A DNA stretch of 64,000 nucleotides from Streptosporangium carneum (GTDB taxonomy: Bacteria > Actinomycetota > Actinomycetes > Streptosporangiales > Streptosporangiaceae): the NCBI RefSeq assembly GCF_027922005.1, contig NZ_BSEV01000026.1, positions 52,075-116,074 on the forward strand, in the 5' to 3' direction. Shown piece by piece: positions 20,065 through 28,770 of the stretch (the first letter of the stretch is position 1; each line of letters begins with the position of its first letter). A model generated the notes under the pieces. The model ran no database searches and had not been told where the DNA came from. It saw only the letters and a list, made by a program, of their open reading frames with translations. Made by a program: the position numbers and the translations under genes.

Positions 20065-21372
20065 TTGGATCGCCACGTGCTGGAACCGCCCGCCCCACCC
20101 CGGGCCACGGCTCCCGACATCGCGCGGGTCACCTTCAGGAGAATTCAGCGGCACATGTCTCCCGGGCTCGCGCTGAGCGGCAAGTTCGCCGGTCAGGGCG
20201 CGGTCGAGGCGGACGCGTCCGGCTGCGAGGTGCGGCTGTCCGACGGCCGCTCGGTCCTGGACTTCGGCTCATACGCGGTGACCCTCCTGGGACACCGGCA
20301 CCCGGCCGTGGTGGCCGCGGTGCGGGAACAGCTCGACGTCATGCCCACCTCGACCAGGAGCCTGGCCAACCCGGTCGCCGCGCTGGCGGCCGAACGGGTG
20401 ACCGGCTACCTGGGCGGCCATCTCGGCGGGGCCCTGAGCAGGGTCCACTTCGGCCTCAACGGAGCCGACGCCGTCGAGGCCGCGGTGAAGCTCGCCCGCC
20501 TGGCGACCGGCAGGCGCGTCGTCGTCGCGGTGGAGGGCGGATACCACGGCAAGTCGCTCGGCGCGCTCGGCCTGACCCACCACGACCGTTTCCGCGAGGG
20601 GTTGGAAGATCTGCTGGGCAGCGTGACGCACGTCGCCCCGGACGATCCGGCGGCGGTGGCGCGCGTCGCCGCGGAGACGGACGTCGCGGCGGTCGTCTTC
20701 GAACCCGTGCAGGGGGAGAACGGTGTGCGCCCGCTGGACCTCGACGTGCTGCGGCGCTGGAGCGCCGACGCCCGGAGGGCGGGCGCCTTCGTGGTCTCCG
20801 ACGAGATCCAGTGCGGCCTGCGGCGGTGCGGCGACCCCTCGGTGGCGCTCGCGGCCGGGCTGGAGGTGGACGCGGTGCTGCTGGGCAAGCCCCTCGGCGG
20901 CGGGGTGGCGCCGATCTCCGCCCTGGTCTGCTCGGACGCCCTGTACGAGCCGCTGCTGAAGGACCCGTTCCGGCACACCGCCACCTTCGGCGGCCACCCC
21001 CTGGGGATGGCCGCGGTCCCGGTGGCGCTGGCCGAGGTCGAGGCCGCCGCGGGAAACGGCGCGGAACTGGCCCGCCTGATGGCGGAGGGCCTGCGGACGC
21101 TGCGCGCGGACCACCCCGGTCTGGTCGCCGACATCCGGGGCAGGGGACTGCTGTGGGGGGTCGACTTCACGAGCCCCGAGCTGGCCGGTGAGATCCAGAT
21201 GGGGCTGGCCCAGCGCGGCCTGCTGGTGTCCCCGTGCCTGAGCAGGCCCGAGACGCTCCGGCTGCTTCCGCCGCTGGTGGCGGGCCCGCCCGAGGTCGAC
21301 CGGGCGATGGCCGCGCTGGACGGCGCACTGGAGGCGGCCGCGGCGGCATGGGGGGACCGGCGTGAGCGCTGA
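20065..21372 (+). CDS. Class III PLP aminotransferase
   Basis: 435 residues from the TTG at 20065 (LDRHVLEPPAPPRATAPD), preceded by AGGGAAAGGG. The frame is open from an ATG at 19948, which lacks a Shine-Dalgarno and would add a low-complexity 39-residue tail. Class III features: LNGADAVEAAVKLAR, VEGGYHGKSLGALGL, FEPVQGENGV, SDEIQCGLRRCG and the PLP lysine in LLGKPLGGGVAPISA. Homologues move amino groups to omega-carbons, aldehydes or keto acids. Possibly it aminates the aldehyde or ketone made by the reductase, GMC or ketosynthase. Confidence 0.88.
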   Translation: MDRHVLEPPAPPRATAPDIARVTFRRIQRHMSPGLALSGKFAGQGAVEADASGCEVRLSDGRSVLDFGSYAVTLLGHRHPAVVAAVREQLDVMPTSTRSLANPVAALAAERVTGYLGGHLGGALSRVHFGLNGADAVEAAVKLARLATGRRVVVAVEGGYHGKSLGALGLTHHDRFREGLEDLLGSVTHVAPDDPAAVARVAAETDVAAVVFEPVQGENGVRPLDLDVLRRWSADARRAGAFVVSDEIQCGLRRCGDPSVALAAGLEVDAVLLGKPLGGGVAPISALVCSDALYEPLLKDPFRHTATFGGHPLGMAAVPVALAEVEAAAGNGAELARLMAEGLRTLRADHPGLVADIRGRGLLWGVDFTSPELAGEIQMGLAQRGLLVSPCLSRPETLRLLPPLVAGPPEVDRAMAALDGALEAAAAAWGDRRER

Positions 21373-22609
21373 TCCCGGACCCTTCGACGAGCTCTGGCCC
21401 GACGTCGGAGAGCTCATGCCCGCCGACGCCCTGGAGAGGTTCGCGGCCGGCGCGGCGCGGGCCGACGAGAGCGGGCGGCCCTGCCCCGGCAGCCTGGACC
21501 TCCTGCGGGAGACGGGCTGGCCCGCCCTCGCGATCCCCACCGCCTTCCAGGGCAGGGGGGCGGGCCTGCTGGAGTCCTGCGCGGCGCAGCGCCTGCTGGG
21601 GCAGGCCGATCCGGCGCTCGCGGTGGCGGTGAACATGCACATCTTCACCATCGGGCTGACGGTGGAGCACTGGCGGCGCAACACCGACGTGTCGTGGCTG
21701 CTCATCGAGGCCATCGCGACCCAGAACCGGCTGGTCGCCTCCGCCTTCGCGGAGCCGCACCTGGGCGGCTCGGCGACCCGGTCGACGCTGGTGGCCGAGC
21801 GGGTGCCGGGCGGCTGGGAGGTGACCGGCAGGAAGTATCCGTGCTCGCTGGCCTCCGAGGCGGACCTGGTCTGTCTCCAGGTGGCCGCTCCCGCGCGGGA
21901 CGGCGGCTCCCCGCAGATCCTCGTGGCGATGCTGCCGACCAACGCCCCCGGCCTGAGCGTGGTGGAGAACTGGGACGCGATGGGCATGCGCGGCTCCGCG
22001 TCGAACACCCTGGTCCTGGACCGTTGCGTGATCCCGGACGAGCTGGTCTTCTACCAGGCCCCGGCGGGCGCGGAGGACGACGACGTCCTCGCCGCGGGCG
22101 TGATCTGGTTCTCCCTGACGGCGACCGCGGTCTACCTCGGGCTGGCGGAGTCGGCCCTGCGCGTCGGACGCCGCCTTCTCGGCGCCCAGCGGATCGCGCA
22201 CCTGGGCAGCGCCAGGGCGGACCTGCCGAGCTACCAGGCCGTGCTGGGCGACCCCTACGCGGCGCTGCTGACCCTTGAGGCGGGCTGCGTCGCCGTCGCG
22301 GGCCGGATGGACGCCCGCGCCGACCCGCAACGCCTCCTGCCGGCCGCGCTCGCGGTCAAGCAGCAGGCGGTGCACACGGTGCCCGCCCTCGTGGCGGCGA
22401 TCGCCGAGGCGTGCGGCGGCGCGTCCTACGCCCGCCAGGGCGAGCTGGCGCGGTTGTGGCGGGACGCCCAGGCCATCCGCTTCCATCCGCCGACCCCCGT
22501 GGCGGCCCGGCAGTTCCTCGGCAGGCGGGCACTGGGCGTGCCCGCCTCACTCGACCTGGACGAGTGCGCGCCGTCCCTGACCTCCCCTCCGCCGACCTCG
22601 AAGCAATGA
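21362..22609 (+). CDS. Acyl-CoA dehydrogenase-like flavoprotein
   Basis: 415 residues, GTG start overlapping the aminotransferase gene. ACAD-fold blocks: GWPALAIPTAFQGRGAGLLE, SAFAEPHLGGSATRSTLVAERV (where GSA replaces the usual GSD), GWEVTGRKYPCSLASEADLV and WDAMGMRGSASNTLVLD. The C-terminal half is helical as expected. In operons with a stand-alone ACP such enzymes often act on acyl-ACP (alpha,beta-desaturation or N-oxidation in some subfamilies); the precise reaction cannot be read from sequence. Confidence 0.85.
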   Translation: MSADPGPFDELWPDVGELMPADALERFAAGAARADESGRPCPGSLDLLRETGWPALAIPTAFQGRGAGLLESCAAQRLLGQADPALAVAVNMHIFTIGLTVEHWRRNTDVSWLLIEAIATQNRLVASAFAEPHLGGSATRSTLVAERVPGGWEVTGRKYPCSLASEADLVCLQVAAPARDGGSPQILVAMLPTNAPGLSVVENWDAMGMRGSASNTLVLDRCVIPDELVFYQAPAGAEDDDVLAAGVIWFSLTATAVYLGLAESALRVGRRLLGAQRIAHLGSARADLPSYQAVLGDPYAALLTLEAGCVAVAGRMDARADPQRLLPAALAVKQQAVHTVPALVAAIAEACGGASYARQGELARLWRDAQAIRFHPPTPVAARQFLGRRALGVPASLDLDECAPSLTSPPPTSKQ

Positions 22610-22631
22610 CGAACGTGATGAAAGAACTGGA

Positions 22632-22886
22632 ATGAACCGAGCCGAACTGTCCGAGTTGATGATCGAAAAGGTGTCCGAGGTCCTGGGAGTCGACCAGGCC
22701 GAGATAGGCGAGCAGACGGACCTGGGCGCGGAGTACGCCGTCGACAGCCTGGAGCTCATGGAGATAGGCGCGAGGCTGGAACGGGCACTGGGCGTCCGCA
22801 TGCAGATCGAGGACCTCCTCGGCATGAGGAACATCGGCCATGCCGTCGACCTGGTGGCCGCGCGGATCCCGGCGCGACCGGCATGA
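22632..22886 (+). CDS. Stand-alone acyl/aminoacyl carrier protein
   Basis: 84-residue carrier protein with the phosphopantetheine site at S39 in AEYAVDSLELMEIGARLE, acidic helix II and typical ACP length (MNRAELSELMIEKVSEVLGV start). It would need a phosphopantetheinyl transferase encoded elsewhere. Directly followed by, and overlapping, the ketosynthase gene (ATGA). It is the only carrier protein in the window, so all covalent chemistry of this pathway probably runs on it. Confidence 0.95.
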   Translation: MNRAELSELMIEKVSEVLGVDQAEIGEQTDLGAEYAVDSLELMEIGARLERALGVRMQIEDLLGMRNIGHAVDLVAARIPARPA

Positions 22887-24109
22887 ACGGCAGGCGAAGG
22901 GTCGCGGTGACCGGCCTCGGGGTGAAGTCGCCCGCAGGCAACACCGTCGAGACCCTCCTGGAACGGCTGCGGGAGGCCAGGTCGACCGCGGCGACGGTGG
23001 ACGAACTGGTCAAGAACGAGGTCCCGGTGACGTTCGCGTGCACCGTTCCCGAGTTCGACCTCGACCGCTACGTCGCACTCCGCCAGCGACGTCAGATGGA
23101 CCGCGGCACGACGCTGGCCCTGGCCGCGGCCGCGGACGCCGTGGACGGGGCCCGGCTGGGAGACCTCACGCCGGAGCGCGTCGGGATCGCGGTCGGCACC
23201 GGGGTCGCCGGCCTGGGCGCGACCGAGGAGGTGCTGCGCCGCTGCGAGCACGATCCGGCCAGGATGCCGGCGTTCACCGTTCCGCAGATCATGGCGAACT
23301 CCGCGGCGGCGCGGATCGGCATGCGGCTGGGGGCCAGGGGAACCGCGCTGACCTACGCGACCGCCTGCGCCAGCGGGGCGACCGCCATCGGCGAGGCCAC
23401 ACTCAAGATACGTTCCGGCGAGTGCGACGTCATGATCGCCGGAGGCGTCGACGCCCCGGTCACGCCGATGGTGATGGCCGCCTTCGCGCGGATCGGCGCG
23501 CTGTCCGGACGCAACGACGACCCTGAGGCGGCCTGCCGTCCCTTCGACGCCGACCGCGACGGCTTCGTGATGGGAGAGGGCGCGGCCTTCCTGGTGCTGG
23601 AGGACTGGGAGCACGCAGAAAGACGGGGCGCCGACGTCCTCGGCGAGGTGCTCGGCTACGGGAGCAACTCCGACGCCCACCACATCGTCGCCCCCCGGGA
23701 GGACGGCGGCGTCGCCGCCGCCTGCATGGCCAGGGCCGTCCAGGACGCCGGGCTCTCCTTCGCCGACATCGGCCACGTCAACGCGCACGGCACCTCCACC
23801 TACCTCAACGACCGGGCGGAGGCCCGCGCGCTCGCCTCCTGCTTCGCCGGCCGCTGTCCGCCGGTGACCGCGCCGAAGGGCGTCGTCGGCCATCTGATCG
23901 GCGCCGCCGGAGCGCTGGAGGCGGTGATCTCGCTCGGCGTCGCCGCGGGCGGACTGGTGCCGCCGGTGGCCAACTTCGGCACGAGCGAGTGCGCCGACGA
24001 GATCGACCTCGTCACGGGAGCCCCGAGGAGGATCGGGTCCCCGGTGGCCCTGTCCAACTCCTTCGCCTTCGGCGGGCACAACGTGTCCCTGGTGCTGAGG
24101 GCCGCGTGA
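22883..24109 (+). CDS. FabF-like beta-ketoacyl-ACP synthase
   Basis: 408 residues of thiolase fold with an apparently complete triad: C162 in YATACASGATA, H302 in VNAHGTST and H337 in PKGVVGHLIGAAG (the usual KS-x2-GH appears as KG-x2-GH). MGEGAAFLVLED and SNSFAFGGHNVSLVL are also standard. There is no acyltransferase, ketoreductase or chain-length factor nearby. It could perform one decarboxylative condensation using malonyl-ACP, or an unusual condensation with an aminoacyl-ACP. Coupled to the ACP upstream and the reductase downstream. Confidence 0.95.
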   Translation: MNGRRRVAVTGLGVKSPAGNTVETLLERLREARSTAATVDELVKNEVPVTFACTVPEFDLDRYVALRQRRQMDRGTTLALAAAADAVDGARLGDLTPERVGIAVGTGVAGLGATEEVLRRCEHDPARMPAFTVPQIMANSAAARIGMRLGARGTALTYATACASGATAIGEATLKIRSGECDVMIAGGVDAPVTPMVMAAFARIGALSGRNDDPEAACRPFDADRDGFVMGEGAAFLVLEDWEHAERRGADVLGEVLGYGSNSDAHHIVAPREDGGVAAACMARAVQDAGLSFADIGHVNAHGTSTYLNDRAEARALASCFAGRCPPVTAPKGVVGHLIGAAGALEAVISLGVAAGGLVPPVANFGTSECADEIDLVTGAPRRIGSPVALSNSFAFGGHNVSLVLRAA

Positions 24110-25155
24110 GCGCCGCGGCCGGAGGCGGCGGGACGCGGATCCTGCTGACCGGGGCGACGGGGGTGGTGGGCACGGAGCTGTCCCGGGCCTTCCTGCGGGC
24201 GTCGGGGCCCGCCGAGCTCGTACGGGTGGCCAGACGGCCCCAGCGCGAGGGGGACGTCAGCTGGGAGATCGGCGGGGAGGCGCCCCCCGAGGAGCTGCGG
24301 AGGAGATGGGACGTCGTCGTGCACGCCGCGGCGTCCACCCGATGGACGATGACCAGGCAGGAGGCGGTGGAGTCCAACGTCCGCCCGCTCGAGGCCGTGC
24401 TCGACCTGGTCGGCCCGGGCACCCACCTGGTGCACGTCTCCACCGCCTACGTGGGCGGATCGGATCCTCCCCCCTCGAGTGAGCCCGGCGAGTTCGGGCG
24501 CTACCGCAACGGATACGAGTGGTCCAAGGCCGAATGCGAGGATCTCGTGGCCGAGCGGCACGACGGCCCGACCACGATCGTGCGCCCGCCGCTGATCCTC
24601 GGGCGCGACGACGACGGGTCGATAGCCCGCTTCTCCGGCCCGTACACGCTGCTGCAGACCCTGGTCTCTGGGCTCGCGGCGGCCGTGATCGGCGAGCCCG
24701 GGGGATACGCGGAGGTGGCGCCGGTCGACCAGGTGGCCGAGGTGATCCTGAACGCCGCCACCGGGCCGCCGCCGGACGGCACGAGGATCGAGACGATCGC
24801 CGGCGGGAGCAACTGCATGACCCTGGAGACGCTCCTCGACATCACCTGCCGGACGCTCAACGGCTGGCGCGAGGAACGGGGCATCCCGCCGGTCGCCGTG
24901 CCGCCGTTCATCTCGGCGAGGCGGTGGCACCGCTTCTTCCTGCCCTTCGCCGAGCAGCACCTGTCGCCCATCCAGCTTCAGGCGGTGCGCCTGCTGGGCA
25001 TGTTCGAGGGCTACACGAGCATGGCCGACCCCTTCGAGCCGACACACCAGGTGGCCGACCCGGCCGCGACCCTCGTGCGGTCCGTCCTGTGGTGGGCCGA
25101 CGCCAAGCCGCGCCTGGCCTCGCGGATCTCCGAGCCGTGGGGGCTGATCGCCTGA
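24106..25155 (+). CDS. Thioester-reductase-like NAD(P)-binding protein (NAD_binding_4 type)
   Basis: 349 residues, GTG start overlapping the ketosynthase stop. RILLTGATGVVGTELSRAFL is the dinucleotide motif; VVHAAASTRWTM, LVHVSTAYVGG and GYEWSKAECEDLV supply the Asn/Ser/Tyr-x3-Lys region in the style of fatty-acyl-CoA and NRPS thioester reductases. A C-terminal part (PPFISARRWHRFFLPFAEQ) is also present, as in fatty acyl reductases. The likely role is reductive release of an acyl-ACP as aldehyde or alcohol. Last gene of the operon, followed by a strong terminator. Confidence 0.8.
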   Translation: MSAAAGGGGTRILLTGATGVVGTELSRAFLRASGPAELVRVARRPQREGDVSWEIGGEAPPEELRRRWDVVVHAAASTRWTMTRQEAVESNVRPLEAVLDLVGPGTHLVHVSTAYVGGSDPPPSSEPGEFGRYRNGYEWSKAECEDLVAERHDGPTTIVRPPLILGRDDDGSIARFSGPYTLLQTLVSGLAAAVIGEPGGYAEVAPVDQVAEVILNAATGPPPDGTRIETIAGGSNCMTLETLLDITCRTLNGWREERGIPPVAVPPFISARRWHRFFLPFAEQHLSPIQLQAVRLLGMFEGYTSMADPFEPTHQVADPAATLVRSVLWWADAKPRLASRISEPWGLIA

Positions 25156-25194
25156 GGGAGGAGGGGCACGGCGCCCGACGCGCCGCCCCTCCGC

Positions 25195-25238
25195 GCCCGA
25201 GCCTCGCGGGCCCGCCGGCGGGCCCGCGAGGCTCGGGC
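25195..25238. terminator. Perfect 44-bp palindrome, bidirectional terminator
   Basis: Two 22-base arms (25195-25216 and 25217-25238) are exact reverse complements with no spacer; the arms start GCCCGAGCCTCG and are almost all G/C. The palindrome lies between two convergent genes (stops at 25155 and 25259), which is the expected position of a shared terminator. Confidence 0.85.
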
Positions 25239-25258
25239 CCGGGCGGGCCCGGGCGGGA

Positions 25259-25861
25259 TCAGCGCTCGGCGATCACGCCGCAGCCGATCCGGCCGCCGGA
25301 GTCGCCGGTCTTGAGGGTCGCCTCGTCGGGTCCCGTCTTGCCGTTGGCGTCGCTGTAGCGGGCGGGGATGTTGGCGTGGTTGTCGGGCAGGGCGTGGACG
25401 ACGACCGCGCTGCCGTCCTTGTCGAGGAGCTGGTCGACCCGGAAGCGGTCGGTCACCACGGAGGCGCTCGCGGTCCCGTCGGCGCCGACCAGGAGGGCGG
25501 GCAGGTCGCCCGAGTGGTCGGCGTGGCTGCCGGAGCCGAGGCTGAAGTGGCCGCCCGCGCTGAAGAACGGGCTCCCGGTCGCCGGGTCGGTCGACTTGGG
25601 GTCGCAGACGCCGGTGGTGTGGACGTGGAAGCCGTGGTAGCCGGCGGTCAGGTTTCTGACGGCCACGGTCAGCCTGGACTTGCCGAACCGCTCGCGCTCG
25701 ATCCTGAGCGAGCCGACGGCCGCGCCGTCGACGTTCTTGATCACAGCGTACGCCCGGTGGCCCGAGCTGTCCGACGCCGACTCGGCCACCGCGGCGGCGC
25801 CGACGGAGACGACGCCGACACCGAGCGCCAGGGTCAGAGCCAGATGGGTCTTGCGGAACAT
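25259..25861 (-). CDS. sodC: Secreted Cu/Zn superoxide dismutase
   Basis: 200 residues with an N-terminal signal peptide (MFRKTHLALTLALGVGVVSVGAAAVAE), so exported. Copper ligands appear in GFHVHTTGVC and the distal HALPDNHAN; the zinc/copper loop is SAGGHFSLGSGSHADHSGDLP; the second half of the conserved disulphide is in GRIGCGVI. It converts extracytoplasmic superoxide to peroxide. Monocistronic, with a shared terminator downstream; an AGGAGG Shine-Dalgarno-like block lies just upstream of the ATG. Confidence 0.95.
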   Translation of the reverse strand: MFRKTHLALTLALGVGVVSVGAAAVAESASDSSGHRAYAVIKNVDGAAVGSLRIERERFGKSRLTVAVRNLTAGYHGFHVHTTGVCDPKSTDPATGSPFFSAGGHFSLGSGSHADHSGDLPALLVGADGTASASVVTDRFRVDQLLDKDGSAVVVHALPDNHANIPARYSDANGKTGPDEATLKTGDSGGRIGCGVIAER

Positions 25862-26093
25862 GGCAGCCTCCTTGTTGGTCCGTGCGAGGTTGGTCCGTGC
25901 TGGCTTTCAGTGGGATCTTTCTCCACAGTGCGCGGCCCACGCTCGTATTCGGCCCGGATTGGCCGGTAAAGGGCACGCAAAGCATGGAGGGGACCGGGCA
26001 CGGTAAGGCGGCGACGGGCGGCGGGCCTCTCAGGAGATCGCCGTCCGCCAGGTAAGGCTCACACGTCCGTTACGGAAGCCAGGAGGGAAGGTG

Positions 26094-27422
26094 ATGTCGC
26101 CCCACGGCTCCCATGACGTACGTTCGGCCACTGCCGCCCCCGCCGCCGAGACAGCCGGAGAGCCCGTGGAACCCATCGCCCCCGTTCCCCTGGATCCGGT
26201 CCGCCTGGACCCCGCCGGACGCGACATCCACGCCGAGGCGTCCCGTCTGCGCGAGATGGGCCCGGCGACGCCGGTCGAGCTCCCCGGCGGGGTGGTCGTG
26301 TGGGCGGTGACCCGCCACGACACGATCAAACGGCTCCTCGCCGACCCGCGGGTGTCCAAGGACGCCCGCAGGCACTGGCCCGCCTACGTCAACGGCGACA
26401 TCCCGACGCCCTGGTCCCTGATCAGCTGGGTCTCGGTGTACAACATGTTCACCGCCTACGGCGCCGACCACCGGAGGCTGCGCTCGCTGATCTCCAAGGC
26501 GTTCACCCCGCGCCGGGTCGAGTCGATGCGCCCGCGCGTCGAGCGGATCACCGGTGAGCTCCTCGACGAGCTGGTCGCGACCGCGCCGGGGCAGGTCGTG
26601 GATGTCCGGGAGAGGTTCGCCTACCGGCTGCCCATGCGGGTGATCAGCGAGCTGTTCGGCGTCCCCGGCGGCGCGCGGGGCGACCTGAGCCGCATCGTTG
26701 ACAGCCTCTTCCACACCTCCGCCGACCCGCAGGAGGTGGAGGACGCCCTTCAGGACGGGTACGTCCTCCTGGAGGCCCTGGTCGCGGCCAAGCGGGAGAA
26801 CCCCGGTGACGACATGACCAGCGACCTGATCGCCGCGCGCGAGGAGGAGGGCGGTTCCCGGCTCAGCGAGGCCGAGTTGATCGACACCCTGTTCCTGATG
26901 ATCGCCGCGGGGCACGAGACCACCGTCGGCCTTATCGGCAACGCCGTCCACGCCTTGCTGACCCACCCCGGGCAGCTGGCCCTGCTGCGCGCGGGCGCCG
27001 CCTCGTGGGACGACGTGATCGACGAGACGATGCGCTGGCAGGCACCTGTGGCCAACCTGCCGCTGCGCTACGCCGTCGAGGACATCGAGGTCGACGGCGT
27101 CGTGATCCGCAGGGGAGAGGCGATCCTCGCCGGTTATGCGGCCGCGGGCCGCGACCCGGCCCGGCACGGCGGCGACGCGGACCTGTTCGACCTCACCCGG
27201 CCCAGCCGCCATGACCACCTCTCCTTCGGCTACGGCGTTCACTACTGCCTCGGCGCACCGCTGGCCAGGCTGGAGGCGGGCATCGCGCTCCCCGCCCTGT
27301 TCGGCCGCTTCCCCGGCATGGCGCTCGCCGTCCCCGACCACGAACTGGTCCAGGTCGACTCCCTCGTGACCAACGCCCACCGTGAGCTGCCGGTCGTGCT
27401 CCGCCCCGTCCAGGAGGGCTGA
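26094..27422 (+). CDS. Cytochrome P450
   Basis: 442 residues. Class I bacterial P450 landmarks: I-helix LMIAAGHETTVGLI, ExxR in DETMRWQ, and the haem loop FGYGVHYCLGAPLARLE with the proximal Cys. The start is the ATG at 26094 in a GGAGGGAAGGTG context; the GTG immediately before is equivalent. It stands alone, 670 bases from sodC and facing lysA. It is not co-directional with a ferredoxin gene, so redox partners are elsewhere. Whether it serves the adjacent biosynthetic operon, from which sodC separates it, is unknown. Confidence 0.95.
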   Translation: MSPHGSHDVRSATAAPAAETAGEPVEPIAPVPLDPVRLDPAGRDIHAEASRLREMGPATPVELPGGVVVWAVTRHDTIKRLLADPRVSKDARRHWPAYVNGDIPTPWSLISWVSVYNMFTAYGADHRRLRSLISKAFTPRRVESMRPRVERITGELLDELVATAPGQVVDVRERFAYRLPMRVISELFGVPGGARGDLSRIVDSLFHTSADPQEVEDALQDGYVLLEALVAAKRENPGDDMTSDLIAAREEEGGSRLSEAELIDTLFLMIAAGHETTVGLIGNAVHALLTHPGQLALLRAGAASWDDVIDETMRWQAPVANLPLRYAVEDIEVDGVVIRRGEAILAGYAAAGRDPARHGGDADLFDLTRPSRHDHLSFGYGVHYCLGAPLARLEAGIALPALFGRFPGMALAVPDHELVQVDSLVTNAHRELPVVLRPVQEG

Positions 27423-27455
27423 ACGGCTCACGCCGGCCGGGTCGGGCCCAGCGGC

Positions 27456-28736
27456 TCAGGCGTACAGGCGCAGGAGGTCCTCCTCCGTCTCCCTGCGCAC
27501 GATCGCGCGGGCGGCCCCGTCGCGCACCGCCACCACCGGCGGCCGCGTCACGTGGTTGTAGTTGCTGGCCATCGACCGCTGGTAGGCCCCCGAGGCGGGG
27601 ACGGCGAGCAGGTCGCCGGGGCGTACGTCGGCGGGCAGCGGCAGGTCGCGGACGAGCACGTCGCCGCTCTCGCAGTGCTTGCCGACCACGGTGACCTCAC
27701 GCGCGGGGGCCTGTGAGGAGCGGGAGGCCAGGATCGCGGTGTAGGCGGCGCCGTACATGGCGGGGCGGGGGTTGTCGCTCATCCCGCCGTCCACGCTGAC
27801 GTAGGTGTTGACGCCGGGGATCTCCTTGACCGTGCCCACCTCGTACAGCGCGACGGCCGTCGGCCCCGCGATCGAGCGGCCGGGCTCGACGGCGAGCCGC
27901 ACGTGGGCGGGCAGGACCTCGCGCACCGCCGCGACCAGCTCGGCGGGGCGCGGGGGGAGGGGGTCGCCGGGGCGCTGGACGATGCCCAGGCCGCCGCCGA
28001 GGTCGAGCTTGGGGATGGTCACGCCGTGCTCGCGCTCGGCGGCCAGCAGGAAGTCGGCCATCCTGCGCGCGGCCAGCGTGAAGCCGCCGAGGTCGGTGAT
28101 CTGCGAGCCGATGTGGGAGTGCAGCCCGGACAGCTCGAGCGAGGGCGCGGCCAGGACCAGCCGGACGGCCTCGGCGGCCAGTCCGGCACGCAGCGAGAAG
28201 CCGAACTTGGAGTCCTCGCCCCCGGTGGCGATGAACTCGTGGGTGTGCGCCTCGACCCCCGGGGTGACGCGGATCATCACGCTCTGCCGCACCCCCGCCT
28301 CGTCGGCGAGGGCGGCCAGGCGCTCTATCTCGGCGAAGGAGTCGACGACCACGCAGCCGACCCGCCAGGAGACGGCGCGGCGCAGCTCGGCGAGGGACTT
28401 GTTGTTGCCGTGGAAGACCACCCGCGCCGGGTCCATGCCGCCGGCGACCGCCACGGCCAGCTCGCCTCCCGTGCACACGTCGAGGCAGAGTCCGGCCTCG
28501 TCCAGCCAGCGCACCACCTCCGGGCAGAGGAAGGCCTTGCCCCCGTAGTGCACCTCCCCGTCGGGCAGCGCCTGACGCCACTGCGCGCAGCGGGCGTGGA
28601 ACTCCTCCTCGTCGAGGATGTAGGCGGGGGTGCCGAACTCCGCGGCGAGCTCCCGCACGCCCACCCCGCCGACGCGCAGTTCCCCGTCGATCCAGGCCGC
28701 GGTGCGCGGCCAGCCGTTCTCGATCACCAAGCTCAT
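27456..28736 (-). CDS. lysA: Diaminopimelate decarboxylase
   Basis: 426 residues; last step of lysine synthesis (meso-DAP to L-lysine). PLP lysine K67 in EVHYGGKAFLCPE, then GLHSHIGSQ, LDLGGGLGI, AVEPGRSIAGPT, KHCESGDVL and ASGAYQRSMASNYN are the LysA signature blocks, and the length is right. Alone on the minus strand, divergent from the transporter operon across a region with a long inverted repeat, and convergent with the P450 with a 33-bp gap. Confidence 0.95.
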   Translation of the reverse strand: MSLVIENGWPRTAAWIDGELRVGGVGVRELAAEFGTPAYILDEEEFHARCAQWRQALPDGEVHYGGKAFLCPEVVRWLDEAGLCLDVCTGGELAVAVAGGMDPARVVFHGNNKSLAELRRAVSWRVGCVVVDSFAEIERLAALADEAGVRQSVMIRVTPGVEAHTHEFIATGGEDSKFGFSLRAGLAAEAVRLVLAAPSLELSGLHSHIGSQITDLGGFTLAARRMADFLLAAEREHGVTIPKLDLGGGLGIVQRPGDPLPPRPAELVAAVREVLPAHVRLAVEPGRSIAGPTAVALYEVGTVKEIPGVNTYVSVDGGMSDNPRPAMYGAAYTAILASRSSQAPAREVTVVGKHCESGDVLVRDLPLPADVRPGDLLAVPASGAYQRSMASNYNHVTRPPVVAVRDGAARAIVRRETEEDLLRLYA

Positions 28737-28770
28737 GGGGTTGAAGGTAGGGCTTTAAGGCTTTTGTCCG

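Noticed and set aside
26070..27431. 453-codon minus-strand frame opposite the P450
   Set aside because: Composition typical of antisense frames; the P450 on the other strand has complete haem and ExxR motifs.
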